From assembly GCF_008831285.2 (NCBI RefSeq), contig NC_045141.1:2296001-2360000 (forward strand): DNA of 64,000 nucleotides. The letters run 5' to 3'. A program made the translations under genes and the position numbers. This document shows positions 21,532 through 31,600 of this stretch, piece by piece (positions within the stretch are counted from its first letter, which is position 1; the number at the start of each line of letters is the position of its first letter). The notes under the pieces are model-generated. The model saw only the letters and a program-made list of their open reading frames with translations. It was not told the origin of the DNA and searched no databases. This DNA comes from Nymphaea colorata (lineage: Eukaryota > Streptophyta > Magnoliopsida > Nymphaeales > Nymphaeaceae).

Positions 21532-23642
21532 GTATCATTTGTTATATAGTAATTCAACTGTTTAGTAGGCTTGTTTATCTACATTTATAAAATTCTTTGT
21601 ATTAGAGCTAGTTTAGTAAGGTGTGCATTTAAAATGATCAGTTTTGACCTGATTCAACTGACTGTACCAGACGTGCTGTATGGAGAAGCACCAGCATTGA
21701 CATGGGTGTGACTGCCGTTTAGGAGCACCCATGTGACATGCCCCAAATGTTTAGAACTTGAAAAACAGGAAGAAAAGAAAGGGTTATTGAAATATGTTGT
21801 TTTTGAGTTTTTCTTGTAAAAAAATGAATAATAAGAAAAAACTTTTGCAAAAATGACTGGAACAAAATTCAAATATACACATTTAAAAATATGACAAAAG
21901 GGAATTATTTCCATGTTTTTGGAAAATGTCAGGAATACCATGGCATTTCCATTTTTGGTGATATTTTGAAAATGTTTGATATTTTCCCAGCATCATTGGT
22001 TGGCTTCAAGAAGGCAATAGTATTAAAATATTTTCGATATTTATAACTACGTAAGAAGCTTTGACAAAACAGAAGTTTGTTTCTGCCAATGTGAAATTGA
22101 GCTTTCCCATACGTTCACTTCTCCCAGTATAAAACTGAGTATTTCCATATACTGCAGACGCAGGACAACTTTTTCATGTAAAACAAAATTATGACTGCTA
22201 TAATTTATGTTTTTCTGGGTGAATCTACTAATCACTACTATCCGTAACAACCGTGAAATTCACTTCAGCTAAAAGACACAAAATTAAACTGTACTTTTAT
22301 ATCCTCCAACTTGTTTTAGTAGTTCTTTGTTTAGCTCTCAAGCTTGTCAAATGGCTCATGCATTCAGTAATTTCTTAAATAATTCTTGCTTCACGTTCAC
22401 AAAATCCATCAATCATGCACTTCGTACTGTAAGCTGTAGGCTTAAGCTTTTTAATCATGATCAAATCAAAAGCCAGGAAACTTAATACCAACAGCAAAAT
22501 CCTTTCGATGACAGAGGCCTTTGTTCCTAAGGAATGACCAGAATAGAAGAAAGAAAGAAAAGAGGTGCTTTTAAGACTACCTGAGAATGATGGAATTCTG
22601 GACCATCAGTCAACGAAAATGTGATAAACCCCTTTGACTGCTTCTCTTCAGAAGAACAACAGAAAGAAAAGAAGAAGAAGAACAAGAAGAAACATAAGCT
22701 GCCTTCCTTTGATGGTGTGGATCACGTAAACAGGAACAAAAATTTGGAGGAGAAGTTTACTAGATTCGAGTTTGCTCCAGCAAGGCGTCAATTCTGGCTC
22801 ATTTTTCATCCATGGACCACTAAGCTTCATAATTTTATTCTCAACATTAATCTCTGCAACTTTGTTGGATTGTGCTTGCTTACCTGAAGCATCGGTTTGG
22901 ATCACCTTCAAGAAAAGAAAAAGGAAAAATCAGTCAAACCAAGAAGTTGTCCCAGACGACCTAACACTTACATTGTTCATAAAACTGAAAAATGGCAACC
23001 ATATGTAAGCAGTTAAAGGAAAAATTAAGCGCTAAAGACAGATAATGGTAGACTGAAGAAAGACTATTCTTCATGAAGCTGCTGGAAGGTTTAAACGATT
23101 GCACTAAAAGCTCCCTAAAGCAAGCTTCGCAGCAAGAGATCGGCAGCTGAATTTCACAAGGAACGACAGAAGTCATCATAAATAAGAGGCTACATTTAGG
23201 CAACCTAAAGATTCCGGTCCACAAGACTAAAAATCTATGCTAGATATCGCATTATGGTAAGGAGTTAATTCGTTGGTGACTGACAAAAGTCAAGTATGGA
23301 ATACCAAAACGTCCCATAAGTGAGCGCGCCAAGAAAAAGGAAAGAAAAAAAAGAAAGAAAACCAAAAAATGCCTCCATGAATCTTGGGGCATCTCACTAG
23401 ATCCGACTACCAACTCAACCAGAAGCAAGAACCAAATTCTCCGCTGACAAGAGACTAGAAAAATAACCGACACCCATTAGAAGTACTTCAATAGAAAACA
23501 ACCAATTGCCACAAGAAAAAGGCCTACAAAAGAGACAAAGAATCACCTTAACAGAATCAAAGTGGTCGTTTTTAATCATCCTGGCAAGCAAGAGAAACAT
23601 GGTTAGAGTGAGGACGCCACCCAGAACCTGCTTCGGATCCAT
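12425..23642 (-). CDS. MSR: O-fucosyltransferase-family protein, MANNAN SYNTHESIS-RELATED (MSR)-like, six coding exons
   Basis: Spliced by eye as 23547-23642, 22761-22905, 22581-22645, 20828-20913, 13743-14316 and 12425-12697. The phases agree at every junction and give 412 codons plus TAA, close to the roughly 420 residues I recall for Arabidopsis MSR1/MSR2. The N-terminus (MDPKQV, then a hydrophobic run at about residues 7-20) fits a type II Golgi membrane anchor. The lumenal part carries family signatures: SKGFITFSLTDGPEFHHSQ, a GATLVIPDI stretch, HFIAIDLRLDML, TQSRWHEDLDELK and, near the C-terminus, SDVFVPAIPGLFYANVAGQR. MSR proteins promote mannan and glucomannan synthesis in the Golgi; the exact reaction is not settled, so the role here is inferred by family. 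Introns are GT-AG except intron 5, which is GC-AG. Intron 4 (14317-20827) contains a complete antisense copia element. No frame break is seen, so I call the gene intact. It could be another plant O-FucT relative. Confidence 0.88.
12698..13742 (-). other. Intron 5 of the MSR-like gene (GC-AG type), with a (CT)n tract
   Basis: The donor is AAG|GCAAGA and the acceptor TTTGCAG. It contains a pyrimidine dinucleotide tract at 12896-12932. Otherwise it is AT-rich with no coding signal. Confidence 0.7.
12896..12932 (+). repeat. (TC)n microsatellite in MSR intron 5
   Basis: Uninterrupted pyrimidine dinucleotide tract. Confidence 0.95.
13743..14316 (-). CDS. MSR: MSR-like gene, coding exon 5 (main catalytic-domain exon)
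   Basis: The acceptor TTGCAG|GAAATTTG continues the phase-2 codon and gives 192 codons. It includes KFEEIYNVEKFVENV, the FFPSLNM stretch, HFIAIDLRLDML (equivalent of the O-FucT HxR/DxR motif) and TQSRWHEDLDELK. It ends at TACACAAAG|GCAAGA, a GC donor. The GT site a few bases downstream would put exon 6 out of frame, so the GC donor is preferred. Confidence 0.88.
15220..15459 (+). repeat. 5' LTR of the young copia element
   Basis: 240 bp, TG...CA bounded. It contains the inverted motif GGGTCCGGATCCGTACCCG near its start and an ACTTATACTT stretch that may serve as the TATA region. No difference from the 3' LTR was seen. Confidence 0.95.
15460..15473 (+). other. Primer-binding site (initiator-Met tRNA)
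   Basis: TGGTATCAGAGCCG starts directly after the LTR. This is the standard plant copia site complementary to the 3' end of initiator methionine tRNA. Confidence 0.9.
15474..15972 (+). other. GC-rich untranslated leader of the copia element
   Basis: About 500 bp of sequence far richer in G+C than the surroundings, dominated by GCC/GTC/ACC triplets, with a 20-bp unit repeated at 15751-15806. It is open in several frames on both strands because of this composition; I see no real gene in those frames. The first ATG in the gag-pol frame is at 15973. Confidence 0.7.
15751..15806 (+). repeat. Tandem 20-bp repeat in the copia leader
   Basis: The unit gacgccgacgtccgaccacc occurs at 15751 and 15771, and a third copy starts at 15791 and diverges after 16 bases. 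Confidence 0.9.
15973..20322 (+). CDS. copia gag-pol polyprotein, intact reading frame
   Basis: 1449 codons from the first ATG (ATCATGG context). Gag occupies about residues 1-320, with the zinc knuckle CTHCKKLGHTRDFC at 251-264. The protease DSG starts at D347 (WIVDSGATHHMTG). The integrase zinc region has H484, H489 and C516, but the other cysteine is Y513. The core triad is D543, D606, E642, spaced D-x62-D-x35-E. Reverse transcriptase has YVDD at 1126-1129. RNase H has YSDGDWAG (D1292), SSAEAEYRA, YCDNKSA and TKHVEIDRHFI. The order PR-IN-RT-RH defines Ty1/copia. The stop TGA is formed by bases 4-6 of the 3' LTR. Lineage within copia was not determined. Confidence 0.96.
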   Translation: MADSSSSSVNTTLPDVVSARTDHVPVQVTTIQLTKENYSRWSAAITMGIAGRGRIAYVNGRKVEPAADSLAWNTWFLEDNQVKTWIVNSVSPDIQPLILRKKTARDMWIILEQMYGQKKRKVRVYQLMKDVYSLRQGALSVADFYAALKSKWEDLDYHSDIPWRCPHDQMQYMTDKWENRVFLFLSGLNDDFENIRSQILNSDESFSIEDVYSRVEAEEQRRLLSSGRKGEEQSAYVSRAPVGTPRSSRKCTHCKKLGHTRDFCWDLYPEKKDSRGRSSSGKKPVSSATSLSDGKGSISAEQIRELRAYLSKIDVGQADTPDEVKINQALAVSGGEGTSSMGEWIVDSGATHHMTGNPKLFHDYKLSSGKERVSLADGSFTSVAGKGSLSLLNNFLVHDALHVPHLPLNLLSVSKITKELKCELIFSEKRCVLQDLVTGKRIGIGLVSDGLYRLPIRVVTALMSAVSRTEKKEEECRQLFLFWHERLGHLPFGILKHLFPELCSSLNISMLSYDVCQFAKHVRASYPISNSRSNKAFSLVHSDVWGPSGIHSRGGFQYFITFIDDYSRCTFVYLLKDRSEVPHIIETFILLVENQYGNSVKTFRSDNAREYLCLTVEEFFRKRGIVHETSCSYTPPQNGVAERKNRQLLNVTRAILFQRHLPKYYWGDAILTSVYLINRMPSRVLNGRTPYSMLPGSSQPFHLPPRVFGCVCFIHNHSPNVKKLDPKSIKGVFLGYSSTQKGYKCLDPTTGRLHITKDVTFLEHVSYFGENSLQGEKLMSMEEYSPTQEIQFTDFMDYRREENPVAKVLGKDEDGKDEEGTTTDVHEQEKEGEHPLVTEQEGNRMFGQVYSRRRACTDKVIDDEEVTPNPNPTSSLDDPSRVQKQDVGKEKEDLPIALRKGVRSCTQHPIGNFVSYSRLSTDYKCFVSSLAVVVIPRNATEAQGDTKWSHAMKEEMEALDRNQTWEVVDIPEAAHLVGSKWVYTVKYKPDGSIERYKARLVAKGFSQKYGIDYLETFAPVAKMKTVRVIISLAVLKGWEMCQLDVKNAFLNGDLEEEVYMCMPPGFEKPGKCCKLKKALYGLKQSPRAWFERLRLVMKKHGYKQGNGDHTLFVKRRESKVTLLLVYVDDMIVTGDDKEEIARLKGLLSTEFDLKDLGKLKYFLGIEIARSGTTLVLSQRKYTLDLLKETGKLGCRPASTPIDAGHKLGSKDGELLGEEAKGRYQRLVGKLIYLTLTRPDITFAVNVMSQFMHAPTDMHLKAVDRILCYLKKNPGKGLLYVQQRSIEVEGYSDGDWAGCVDTRRSTSGYCVYLGGNLVVWRSKRQDVCSRSSAEAEYRAVATGVSELLWLKILLTDIGIEIEGPMRMYCDNKSAINLANNPVLHDRTKHVEIDRHFIRERIDAKELTLPYMKSEDQTADVLTKALSVTPFERNVSKLGMFDMYAQLEGEC
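20308..20316 (+). other. Polypurine tract of the copia element
   Basis: GAAGGGGAG directly precedes the 3' LTR and primes plus-strand synthesis in this class. It also codes for the last residues of the polyprotein. Confidence 0.85.
20317..20556 (+). repeat. 3' LTR of the young copia element
   Basis: 240 bp, same sequence as the 5' LTR by eye. It is followed by the second ATAAC duplication. Its first six bases end the gag-pol frame. Confidence 0.95.
20828..20913 (-). CDS. MSR: MSR-like gene, coding exon 4
   Basis: An 86-nt exon with acceptor TGATCAG|ATTGC and donor AAAAAG|GTGATT. It encodes IADAVVVARYLGATLVIPDI followed by QGSNPGEK, the conserved Rossmann-like start of the sugar-nucleotide-binding domain. 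Most family members have RGS where this has QGS. It ends in phase 2 and lies just outside the copia insertion in intron 4. Confidence 0.85.
21491..21528 (+). repeat. (GT)n microsatellite in MSR intron 3
   Basis: Thirty-eight bases of GT inside the intron between coding exons 3 and 4 (20914-22580). Confidence 0.95.
22581..22645 (-). CDS. MSR: MSR-like gene, coding exon 3
   Basis: A 65-nt exon with acceptor CTGAAG|AGAAGC and donor CTCAG|GTAGTC. With the base carried from exon 2 it gives 22 codons ending SLTDGPEFHHSQ. This is the conserved glycine-proline-glutamate segment of plant O-FucT proteins. The exon is too short to show up as an open frame on its own and was found from homology and phase. 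Confidence 0.8.
22761..22905 (-). CDS. MSR: MSR-like gene, coding exon 2 (stem region)
   Basis: The acceptor TTGAAG|GTGATCC opens 48 codons plus one base. It encodes VIQTDASGK and later SGPWMKNEPELTPCW, the Golgi stem and start of the lumenal part. The donor is TCTA|GTAAAC, phase 1. The exact donor could shift by a codon, because the stem is the least conserved part of the family. Confidence 0.75.
23547..23642 (-). CDS. MSR: MSR-like gene, coding exon 1 (start codon, signal anchor)
   Basis: Thirty-two codons starting at the ATG at 23642. They encode MDPKQVLGG, a hydrophobic segment and the polar end KNDHFDSVK. The donor is AAG|GTGATT, phase 0. This matches the short anchor exon expected for MSR proteins. 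Upstream (minus sense) the sequence becomes rich in CT and GA, consistent with a 5' UTR, but I cannot place the transcription start. Confidence 0.85.
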
Positions 23643-25140
23643 TGGCGCCCCCAGATCAGAAGAACATCAATCCAACCAAACTCTTCAGCAGTCACTCTCT
23701 CTTTAGATCTTGAAGCCCACCTTACACCTTTATTTTAGCAGTAAGAAGAGACGGAAGCGAGGACCAGTCTGACCCGCTCTGCTATAAACCTGCTTTCAAT
23801 TAATCATCCTTCGAGCCTTTTTTTTTTTGTTTTGGGAAAATATAAGCTTGTAGTACCGTGTAGATGTAGAGTCCAAGCAGAAACGGATCCGACCACCCAG
23901 GACCGCCAATTGACCTAATCTGATGTTTAACCAGAGAAGGATCAGACGAGTCGATTAAACCTTCCGTCTCGACAGTATGAAATAAAATCTGCCCCGAGAC
24001 CAACCACCGTTCCACTGGGATTTGGTGTGCCGCACTCTGGTGTCGGCAGGGGTAAGCTAGGCGAACCAACGTTAAAAACGTCCATAACTTTTCTTCTCGG
24101 CTAATTTCGTTAAATAATTTTTTTTGTCCTGTTTCAAAAATTCTTGCTTTTTCGAGAAAAGCTAGGCATAAGCCTAGAATAGGCTGTAACAATGTCATTA
24201 ATTAGAAGTGGATGAATCGAACCCAGGCGTGAACTTGTATATCATGAGGGGGTGTGCTCGTCGACGCGTTAAAAAATAAGTTTTGCAATCAAAATTATCA
24301 AATCTATAATATTCATAAAATAAATAAAATGAAGAAATATAAAAATGATAAGTATATTAGTAAATAGTAATATAAAGAACATACCTAAGTCTTAACATCA
24401 TTTATGCAATCTACATTCAAGTAATATTCGCAATGCAAGTGAAAAACAGTCCATATTTACAATCACAAAATCGTATCCAAAGTTACTCTAAAGTACGTAG
24501 AGTCGTCTCTAAATTGACTTATTGTAATAGAACCCTCTAAATTATAGTATCTCCTATTATAATAATATCTTCTACATGTTTCATGTTCTAACATAATTCA
24601 AATTCATAATCAACAGAAAATAAGTTAACGCTTGATTAGCACCTCTGTGAGTTCCAATTAGATGTTGCTTCGTTCTTGCTACACTATCTCAGACTTTGAG
24701 ATAATTGCTTTTAACTATCCTCTTTTTCTTTTTGTCATTAGGTTCTTCTATAATTTTTTTGCCAAACCCCTATGAAATCTATTCTAAACTCCACACCGCG
24801 AAATGATTCTTGCATAGTAGTTTGGCATGCACTATCACAATGAAAATGAGTACCCGTTAATTATTCTGGACAATAGATTTGTCTAAGGATTTCCACCAAG
24901 AAAAAAAATACAATGAATTGGCTCAAGAAGCTTTGCTAGGCTCGTTTAATCCCCAGCTGAGATTGGGCTGACCTTATCTAAGCCTTTGTCTCCAGCTTAG
25001 CGGAAACAATTTATCCAAAAAAAAACAAAATCAATGGAGAGAGACAAGGAAACTCCAACTCTAAACCTACCGTTCATTTAAAAAAAAAAAAAAAAAAACA
25101 ACCATGTGAATGTTCTTTACTTCGTCCCATACCATTTAGC
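23643..25140. other. Upstream flank of the MSR-like gene and intergenic sequence
   Basis: The first 150 bases upstream of the ATG look like a 5' UTR (pyrimidine-rich on the minus strand). Further out I see no gene. A phrase reading CCTGGGTTCGATTC on the minus strand at about 24210 recalls a tRNA T-arm, but no tRNA fold surrounds it. Any promoter lies here but could not be placed. Confidence 0.4.
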
Positions 25141-25144
25141 TTTA

Positions 25145-25324
25145 AGAAGTTTGAACTCGCTTCACCTGCTACATTGCACAAGTCGATTTCTCTTCCGCCA
25201 TTACCACTCAGTGAAAGCGCAGGCCATAAATAAAAACATCACAATTATAAAAGATAAAGAATCGACTCTTTTATCATATCATTAAAGGCCACTTAAGGTT
25301 GGATTAAACCGATAATTCCAACAC
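25145..25324 (-). repeat. LTR-like unit F1 (minus, truncated)
   Basis: On the minus strand it starts TGTTGGAATTATCGGTTTAA and ends near GGTGAAGCGAGTTC. It shares the start block, TAATGATATGATAAAAGAGT and the GGCGGAAGAGAAATCGACTT block with units at 26318, 27702 and 34914. A purine-rich CCAAGAGAGAGAG directly before the start looks like a polypurine tract. Confidence 0.65.
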
Positions 25325-26317
25325 TCTCTCTCTTGGCCTAATTATATGCAGTTTGTTAACTATACATACCCATGTGAAGTACTTTATGAATAGATTGGCC
25401 TTAAATTGAATGAAACGGTCCCTTAAGCTGTTGTTTCACCAAATTCTTGTTTTCTAATAAGAGACAACTTACTGCAAAATGCACAACAGCAATTATAAGA
25501 ATCATATAAAATACCAATTTTGATCACATAAAATTTAATGTATCCAACTAATAGATATTCAAAAATGATCCCTAAAACAATATGGCGCCAAATATTAAAA
25601 AAAAAAGATCTAAAACAATTTCTCATCATTGATACAATGGAAATTATGAAGTTCACTCTTATCAGATCTAAATGAAGTTATGAACCACATGGCATGTGTT
25701 AAAGTCTTACACAGTGTTCTCCCCTACCATTAGGAAAGCACATTCTCTTTTGCTTTTATGAGTAGTGAAGTATGAGACAAATTGTTCCTTTCATGCTTTT
25801 GAAAAATTCCATGGACCGACACTCATGAAGGGCTATCAACTATAGTTTGACAAACTCCCCATGTCAAAACAAGTTATTCAAATAACACTTAATCTTATAG
25901 ATAGTCCAAGGCTAAAATGTCTCGTATCTTAACTACATTATGTTGCCTATGCTACAACCTAACTACTCCCACCTTTCATGAGCATTCTTACATAAGTTAT
26001 GCATTGATTGATGATAGAGTTAATGTACATTTTAATGAGAAAAACTCTAAAATCTGATGGACAATCTCATCCAGTAAAATTTAGACTATTAATCAAGACA
26101 ACATCTGTCATACGACTCCTTGATGGAAAGGTAAATTTGTAAGGCCCTTTATATTTACTCTTGCCAAGGCAAGTAGAAGGGGTCATTAGGGGCACTACTT
26201 TGGTGATAAACCTTAACATGCAAAGGTATTGACTGAAAATATTTAAGGCCAATCTATTCATAAAGTACTTTACATTGTATGTATAGTTAACAAACTACAT
26301 ATCATTAGGCCAGGTGG
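25325..26317. other. Segment between outward-facing LTR-like units, with inverted ends
   Basis: The first about 85 bases (CCTAATTATATGCAGTTTGT... to ...AGATTGGCC) reappear as reverse complement at 26250-26305. The centre is AT-rich with no protein I recognise. Confidence 0.6.
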
Positions 26318-26632
26318 GCGACTGTTGCAATTGTTTGTTTAATCCAACCTTAATTGGCCATTAATGATATGATAAAAGAGTTGGTTCTTTATCTTTTATA
26401 ATTGTGATGTTTGTTTTCTTGCCCATAATGGTCATCTTTTTCTCATGTACATGCATGTCCATTTTTTATAAGGGATGGGCACGCTTAAGTATAAAGTGAC
26501 ACATCGCTAAAGAGAGAGATATTATGGAGGGAGTCGGTCCTGATCCGCTTTGCCGTAAGGTCTAAGCTCATCACCAGGCAGTAATGGCGGAGGAGAAGTC
26601 GACTTGCACACTGTAGCAGGTGAAGCTCCAAT
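26318..26632 (+). repeat. LTR-like unit F2 (plus)
   Basis: Starts TGTTGCAATTGTTTGTTTAA after the purine-rich AGGTGGGCGAC and ends GTGAAGCTCCAATA, about 315 bp. It contains TAAGTATAAAG, GGAGGGAGTCGGTCCTGATC and GGCGGAGGAGAAGTCGACTT, the full series of blocks of this family. Confidence 0.7.
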
Positions 26633-26639
26633 AATTGTA

Positions 26640-27701
26640 TCGAAAAGCAAATGAGCTAAAATAATTTCACAACCATATGAACCAGTCCTTAAAAAGAGGC
26701 AGAATCACTCAAATGATCCATGAACCAAGAACATGTTAACTGGTTCACAATCCACTGGATTCGTTTCAAACCTGTATAAACTGGCATTTGTTTTCGATCC
26801 AGCTATCTACCATTTTTGGGACCCATACTCGCATATGTTTAGGGTCCATTTAGTTTAATTGAGTTTGGACCATCAAGTTTGGATCTAACATCTTTAGAGT
26901 CCTTATAATACAGAGGAACCAATACAGCGAAATTTATCCCTTGGTTCAACAAAACTGAATTGTTTTAATTCATCAATCATAGTTTTTGAAGAGTTCGTGA
27001 AAGCTTGGAACTGGTTCAAGACATTTTAGGACTAGATCAAGTTATACACGATTTGGATTCCTATTGGACCATATTCAAATATTAATGGAACCCATAAAGT
27101 CGAATGGATCAATGTTTTAGTAGTATGGATACGGATCCAGGTTATATATTTTAGATCTGGATTAAAGTTGCTCTTCCCATTTGGATTTTTGGGTAGGACC
27201 TTGCCGGCTTGCCCAAATTGGATCCATAAAGTTAATAAATTGGATCCGATTATGGCCGATGCTTGGATTTTGGAGTTCAGAATCAAAGGTACATGTTTAT
27301 TTGGGTCCAACTACCAAGGCAAATCCAAATAAGGTATCATGGATTAGCCAGCCTTAAGTCCAAATTTCAATTATTTTGTAACATGGTTTCATTTAGCTGT
27401 GAGCTGGATTTGGATGATGGATTCAAGATACTAACCAGCTCTCCTTCTCCTGGCTCAGGTATCTCATTTAGATTTGATGAGATCCATTAAGGATTAGATC
27501 CAATTAAAGTAAGAGCTGGGTCGTAACATTTTTGGGTCTATGGAATCCAAAATCCGTAAAGATGGACTTTCACAGTCTGGATATTCTGGCCCAGTCTTTC
27601 GAGAACCTTGAACTATCTTGCTTACGTTTAGAACCAACATGTCCAGCTTTTATGGCATTTCTTGGTTTCATTGCCCAGTTCATGAAGTTTTGAAACTAAT
27701 G
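26640..27701. other. Non-coding stretch of degenerate GGATC/TTGGA-type phrases
   Basis: Repetitive in feel (TTTGGATTC, GGATCC, AACTGGTTC variants) but without a clean period; no gene seen. Confidence 0.4.
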
Positions 27702-27845
27702 TTGGATTTATCCGTTTGATCCAACCTCAAGGGGCATTCAATGATATGATAAAAGAGTTGATTTTTTGTCTTCTCATGTTTGTCTTCATGCCCATAATGG
27801 TTTCTCTCATGTACATGTGTGTCCATTTTTTATGAGGGATGAACA

Positions 27846-28321
27846 TGAAGGGGAGATTTCCTCATGCATTTACAAACAATTGAATATGTCCTAAAGCAGG
27901 ATCTTGTTTATGCTAAATCACTGAATCAAAACTTTAACTGTAGTGAAAGTGTACATGAATCCATCTGAACAACCGGACGGTGAGATCGCAGTAGGATCTT
28001 CCAGAGTCTGTACGGAGCACGTGCGGTTTTTCTCAAATGGGGAAGAGACAATCTCAGAAAGCGATGTTTTAACTCTTTTTTTTTCTCTATGTACGATCCC
28101 AGGGACCACTACCCTTTTATATTATGAGTAATTATGAATTCAACCCATCAAAGAATCCGTAATTACGTACAGGTATCTATATATTATAAAAAATACTTCA
28201 TAATATATTAAATGACGTGATATCCCAAAACGCAATCACTTAATCGGATATTTACATTAAGATAGCCATAATGTCTGAAATTCCTCATTGACATATGCCA
28301 GCCCATCAAATGATTCTTACA
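27846..28321 (-). repeat. 3' LTR of the old copia element
   Basis: Starts TGTAAGAATCATTTGATG at 28321. It is collinear with the right LTR, with scattered substitutions and small indels. Confidence 0.85.
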
Positions 28322-28699
28322 ATCTTTCACTTGGGCCAAATATGTCTTCAAGCATTCAGACATTTCATGAAATATTAGGAGCTCATAACTGCTATTTTAT
28401 TAAACGTCATTTTCACCAATCTCATCCATGATCATATCAACACATAACCAATGCGGCTTTCGATATATTAAAATTAGCTAAACCTTCAAAGATCACAAAT
28501 GTTGACATAATCAATGACATAGATTTGGTATTGATGTATAGCATGAGAATTACATGTAATGTGATTGCAACATGTCTATTCTCAATTGGTCTTACTTTAA
28601 AACCTTATGGAGATCAAAAAACATAAACACAAAATGAAACAAAAAAACTTTAAACTATATTCTGCAGAAAACTGAATATGTGTTTATACATAAGAGCAA

Positions 28700-31600
28700 A
28701 CAAAATACAAACTCTCACTAAACCAACACATCATCCAAAGATAAAACCCTCCATACAACATGTTTGTGAAAGACCTTGGGTTTAAATCTTTAATAAGTGG
28801 ATCTGCAATCATAAAGTATATTTCAATATGCTCTAAAGACACCTGACCATTATGTATCCTCTCTTTGACAACCAAAAACTTAATGTCGATGTACTTTGAC
28901 TTTGACAAACTGTGGCTATTATTAGAGTGCATGACTGCTGAATTATTGTCACACAATAACCTTAGCGGTCTTTCTACACCATTCATAATGCGCAGCCCGT
29001 GATAAAATTCCGTAACCATAAAGCATGATTAGATACCTCGTAACATGCTATGAATTATGCTGCCAAGGTTGAAGTAGCTACTAGTGTCTGTTTGATACTT
29101 TTCTAGGATATAACTCCTCCAGCTAATAGAAATACATAGTCTAAAGTAGACTTCCTACTGTCTTTGGACCCTGTAAAGTCAGAATCTGAATACCCAATGA
29201 TCTCCAACTGGTTTGACTTCTTGTATGTGAATATAAAATCTTTTGTTCTTTGTAAGTACCTCAATACTCTTTTGGCTGCTTTTCAATGATCCATACCAGG
29301 ATTACTTAAGTATCTACCTAAAATTCTAACGATAAATGCAATATCCAGATGAGTACAAACATGAGCATACATAAGGCTTCCCACAACAGATGAATAGGGA
29401 ATCATTTCCATTTCTTTAGATTCGAGTTCACCTTTAGGGCACTGTTTGAAACTAAACTTGTCTCCTTTAGCAACTGGAGTATCTCTTGGTTTGTAATTTT
29501 TCATGTCATATCGCTGAAGTACCTTATCAATGTAGGCCTTTTGTGATAATCTAAAAATAACTTGAGAACGATCTCGAAATATCTGGATCCTCAATATAAA
29601 AGATGCATCACCAAGATCCTTCATGTCAAACTTTGTTGACAAAAATTTCTTAATTTCATGCAATATACCCATATCATTACTTGCCAGCAATATATCATGG
29701 ACATATGAAACCAGAAAGATAAATTTACCTCCACTGAACTTTTGGTATACACATTCATCAACCATATTATTCTCGAAAGCAAATGAAACTATAACTTGAT
29801 AAAATTTGTAATACCACTAACGGGAAGCTTGCTTTAGCCCATAGATGGATTTCTTGAGTTTGCAGACCATTTTCTTTGCATTCTCTGAAACAAAGTTTTC
29901 TGGTTGCACCATATATATCGTTTTATCAATGTCTCCATTTAAAAACGTTGTTTTTTATATCCATTTGATACAGCTCTAAATCAAAATGAGTAACAAATAT
30001 CATTATGGTCCAAAAAAGAGCCTTTCGACGAAACTGAAGAGAAAATCTCTATATAATCAATGTCTTCCTTTTGAGTAAAGTCATTTGCGACAAGACGCGT
30101 CTTATACTTTTCGATGTTTCTTAAGAATCCCTCTTGGCTTTAAATATCTATTTACAACCAATGGGTTTCACACCTTCAGGCAAGGAAACAACGTTCCATA
30201 CATCATTATCCATCATGGACTTTATTTCCTCATTCATGGCATTTATCCACTTATGAGATTTAGAACTCTTTATCTACTTAATTTTCTTGAAGTTGTTGAG
30301 TTTGTTCTTCAGTGGTTTTGAAAGGGATACCATCATCATTGCGTTCTTCTGAATATGTTGATGGAACAATGACAAGAATGAAGTCCTAACTATTGCTTAC
30401 AACATCTGTATGAAAAGACTCAGGTCCCTCTTCAAAGCAATGTTTCTAACCTCATCACCTCCCCCAAACTCAATAACCTCAAATAAATGAGCATTTCCCG
30501 TTTCAAAGAAAGACTTACTGGTTTGATTATAAAACTTATAATCCATTAGTGTCTGTTCGTTTTCCCTTTATACGTTCAATGCAAACATTAAAGTCTGCAA
30601 AATCAAGGGATTTAAGAATTTCATTAGACATAAGCCTTTTGATCCTCTTTTCAAAGATATGTCCTAAGTGTCTATGCCACAACATAGCAGAATTCTCATT
30701 TGCTAATTTTCTTTTAATACTACCATACATAACATGCAAGGTTTCATGATATGAAGCAACCATATCAAGTAAATAGAGGTTATCGCTACCAGACAAAGAA
30801 CTAGTGACAATCAAATTTGAGTGCAAAAACAACTTAAATTTACTATCTCCAAATGAACAATAATAACCAAATTTGTCCAGTCATGAAATAGAAAACAAAG
30901 TCCGTCTAAAAGACGAGTACTACATAAGTTTCTGTCAAATTTAAATAACAACCAGTCTTTAACAATAACCGAAAATCTGCTATGGCTTCAACCTTCACCT
31001 TCTTGCCATCGTCCCACATAGATGAATCTTTCAGCATCATTTGGTGTTCGACAATTTAGGCGACCTTTTCTTTTCACGTCATGCGTGATACATGGTACAA
31101 TCCTTCTTCATATGACTTTCACCATTGCAAAAGGAGCAGTCTGATTTATCTTCTTTATGCTTCTTCCGTTTCTTGATGGATGAATTGTCAACTGCAATTT
31201 CCTAAATAGTCTTTCTTTTCTTACTTTTAGGCGTAGTAGCCAAGTGAGCACTTTCTATCTTATCATGTTTCAATCTCTCTTCTTCATCCACACAGTGCGA
31301 AATGAGTTCATTAAGAGTCCATTTCTCCTTTTGACAGTTATAGCTAATTTTAAACTGTCCATACTATAGAGGAAGAGAAAGGATAACCATATACACAATG
31401 AAGTCTTAGGTAATTTCAGACTTAGTACATGTAGTTTTGAAGCAAAATAAGACATTTCCATAATGTGCTCTTGTATGTTTCCCTTACCTTTATATTTCAG
31501 CGTCACAAGTTTACTCAAAAGAGTACTTGTTTCACTCTTTTCGTTTTTAGCAAAATGCTTTTCAATTTCTTTGAGGAATGCCTTGGCACTAGCTTTTTCA

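Noticed and set aside
24195-24225. tRNA T-arm-like phrase CCTGGGTTCGATTC (minus)
   Set aside because: No acceptor, D-arm or anticodon arm can be placed at the right distances.
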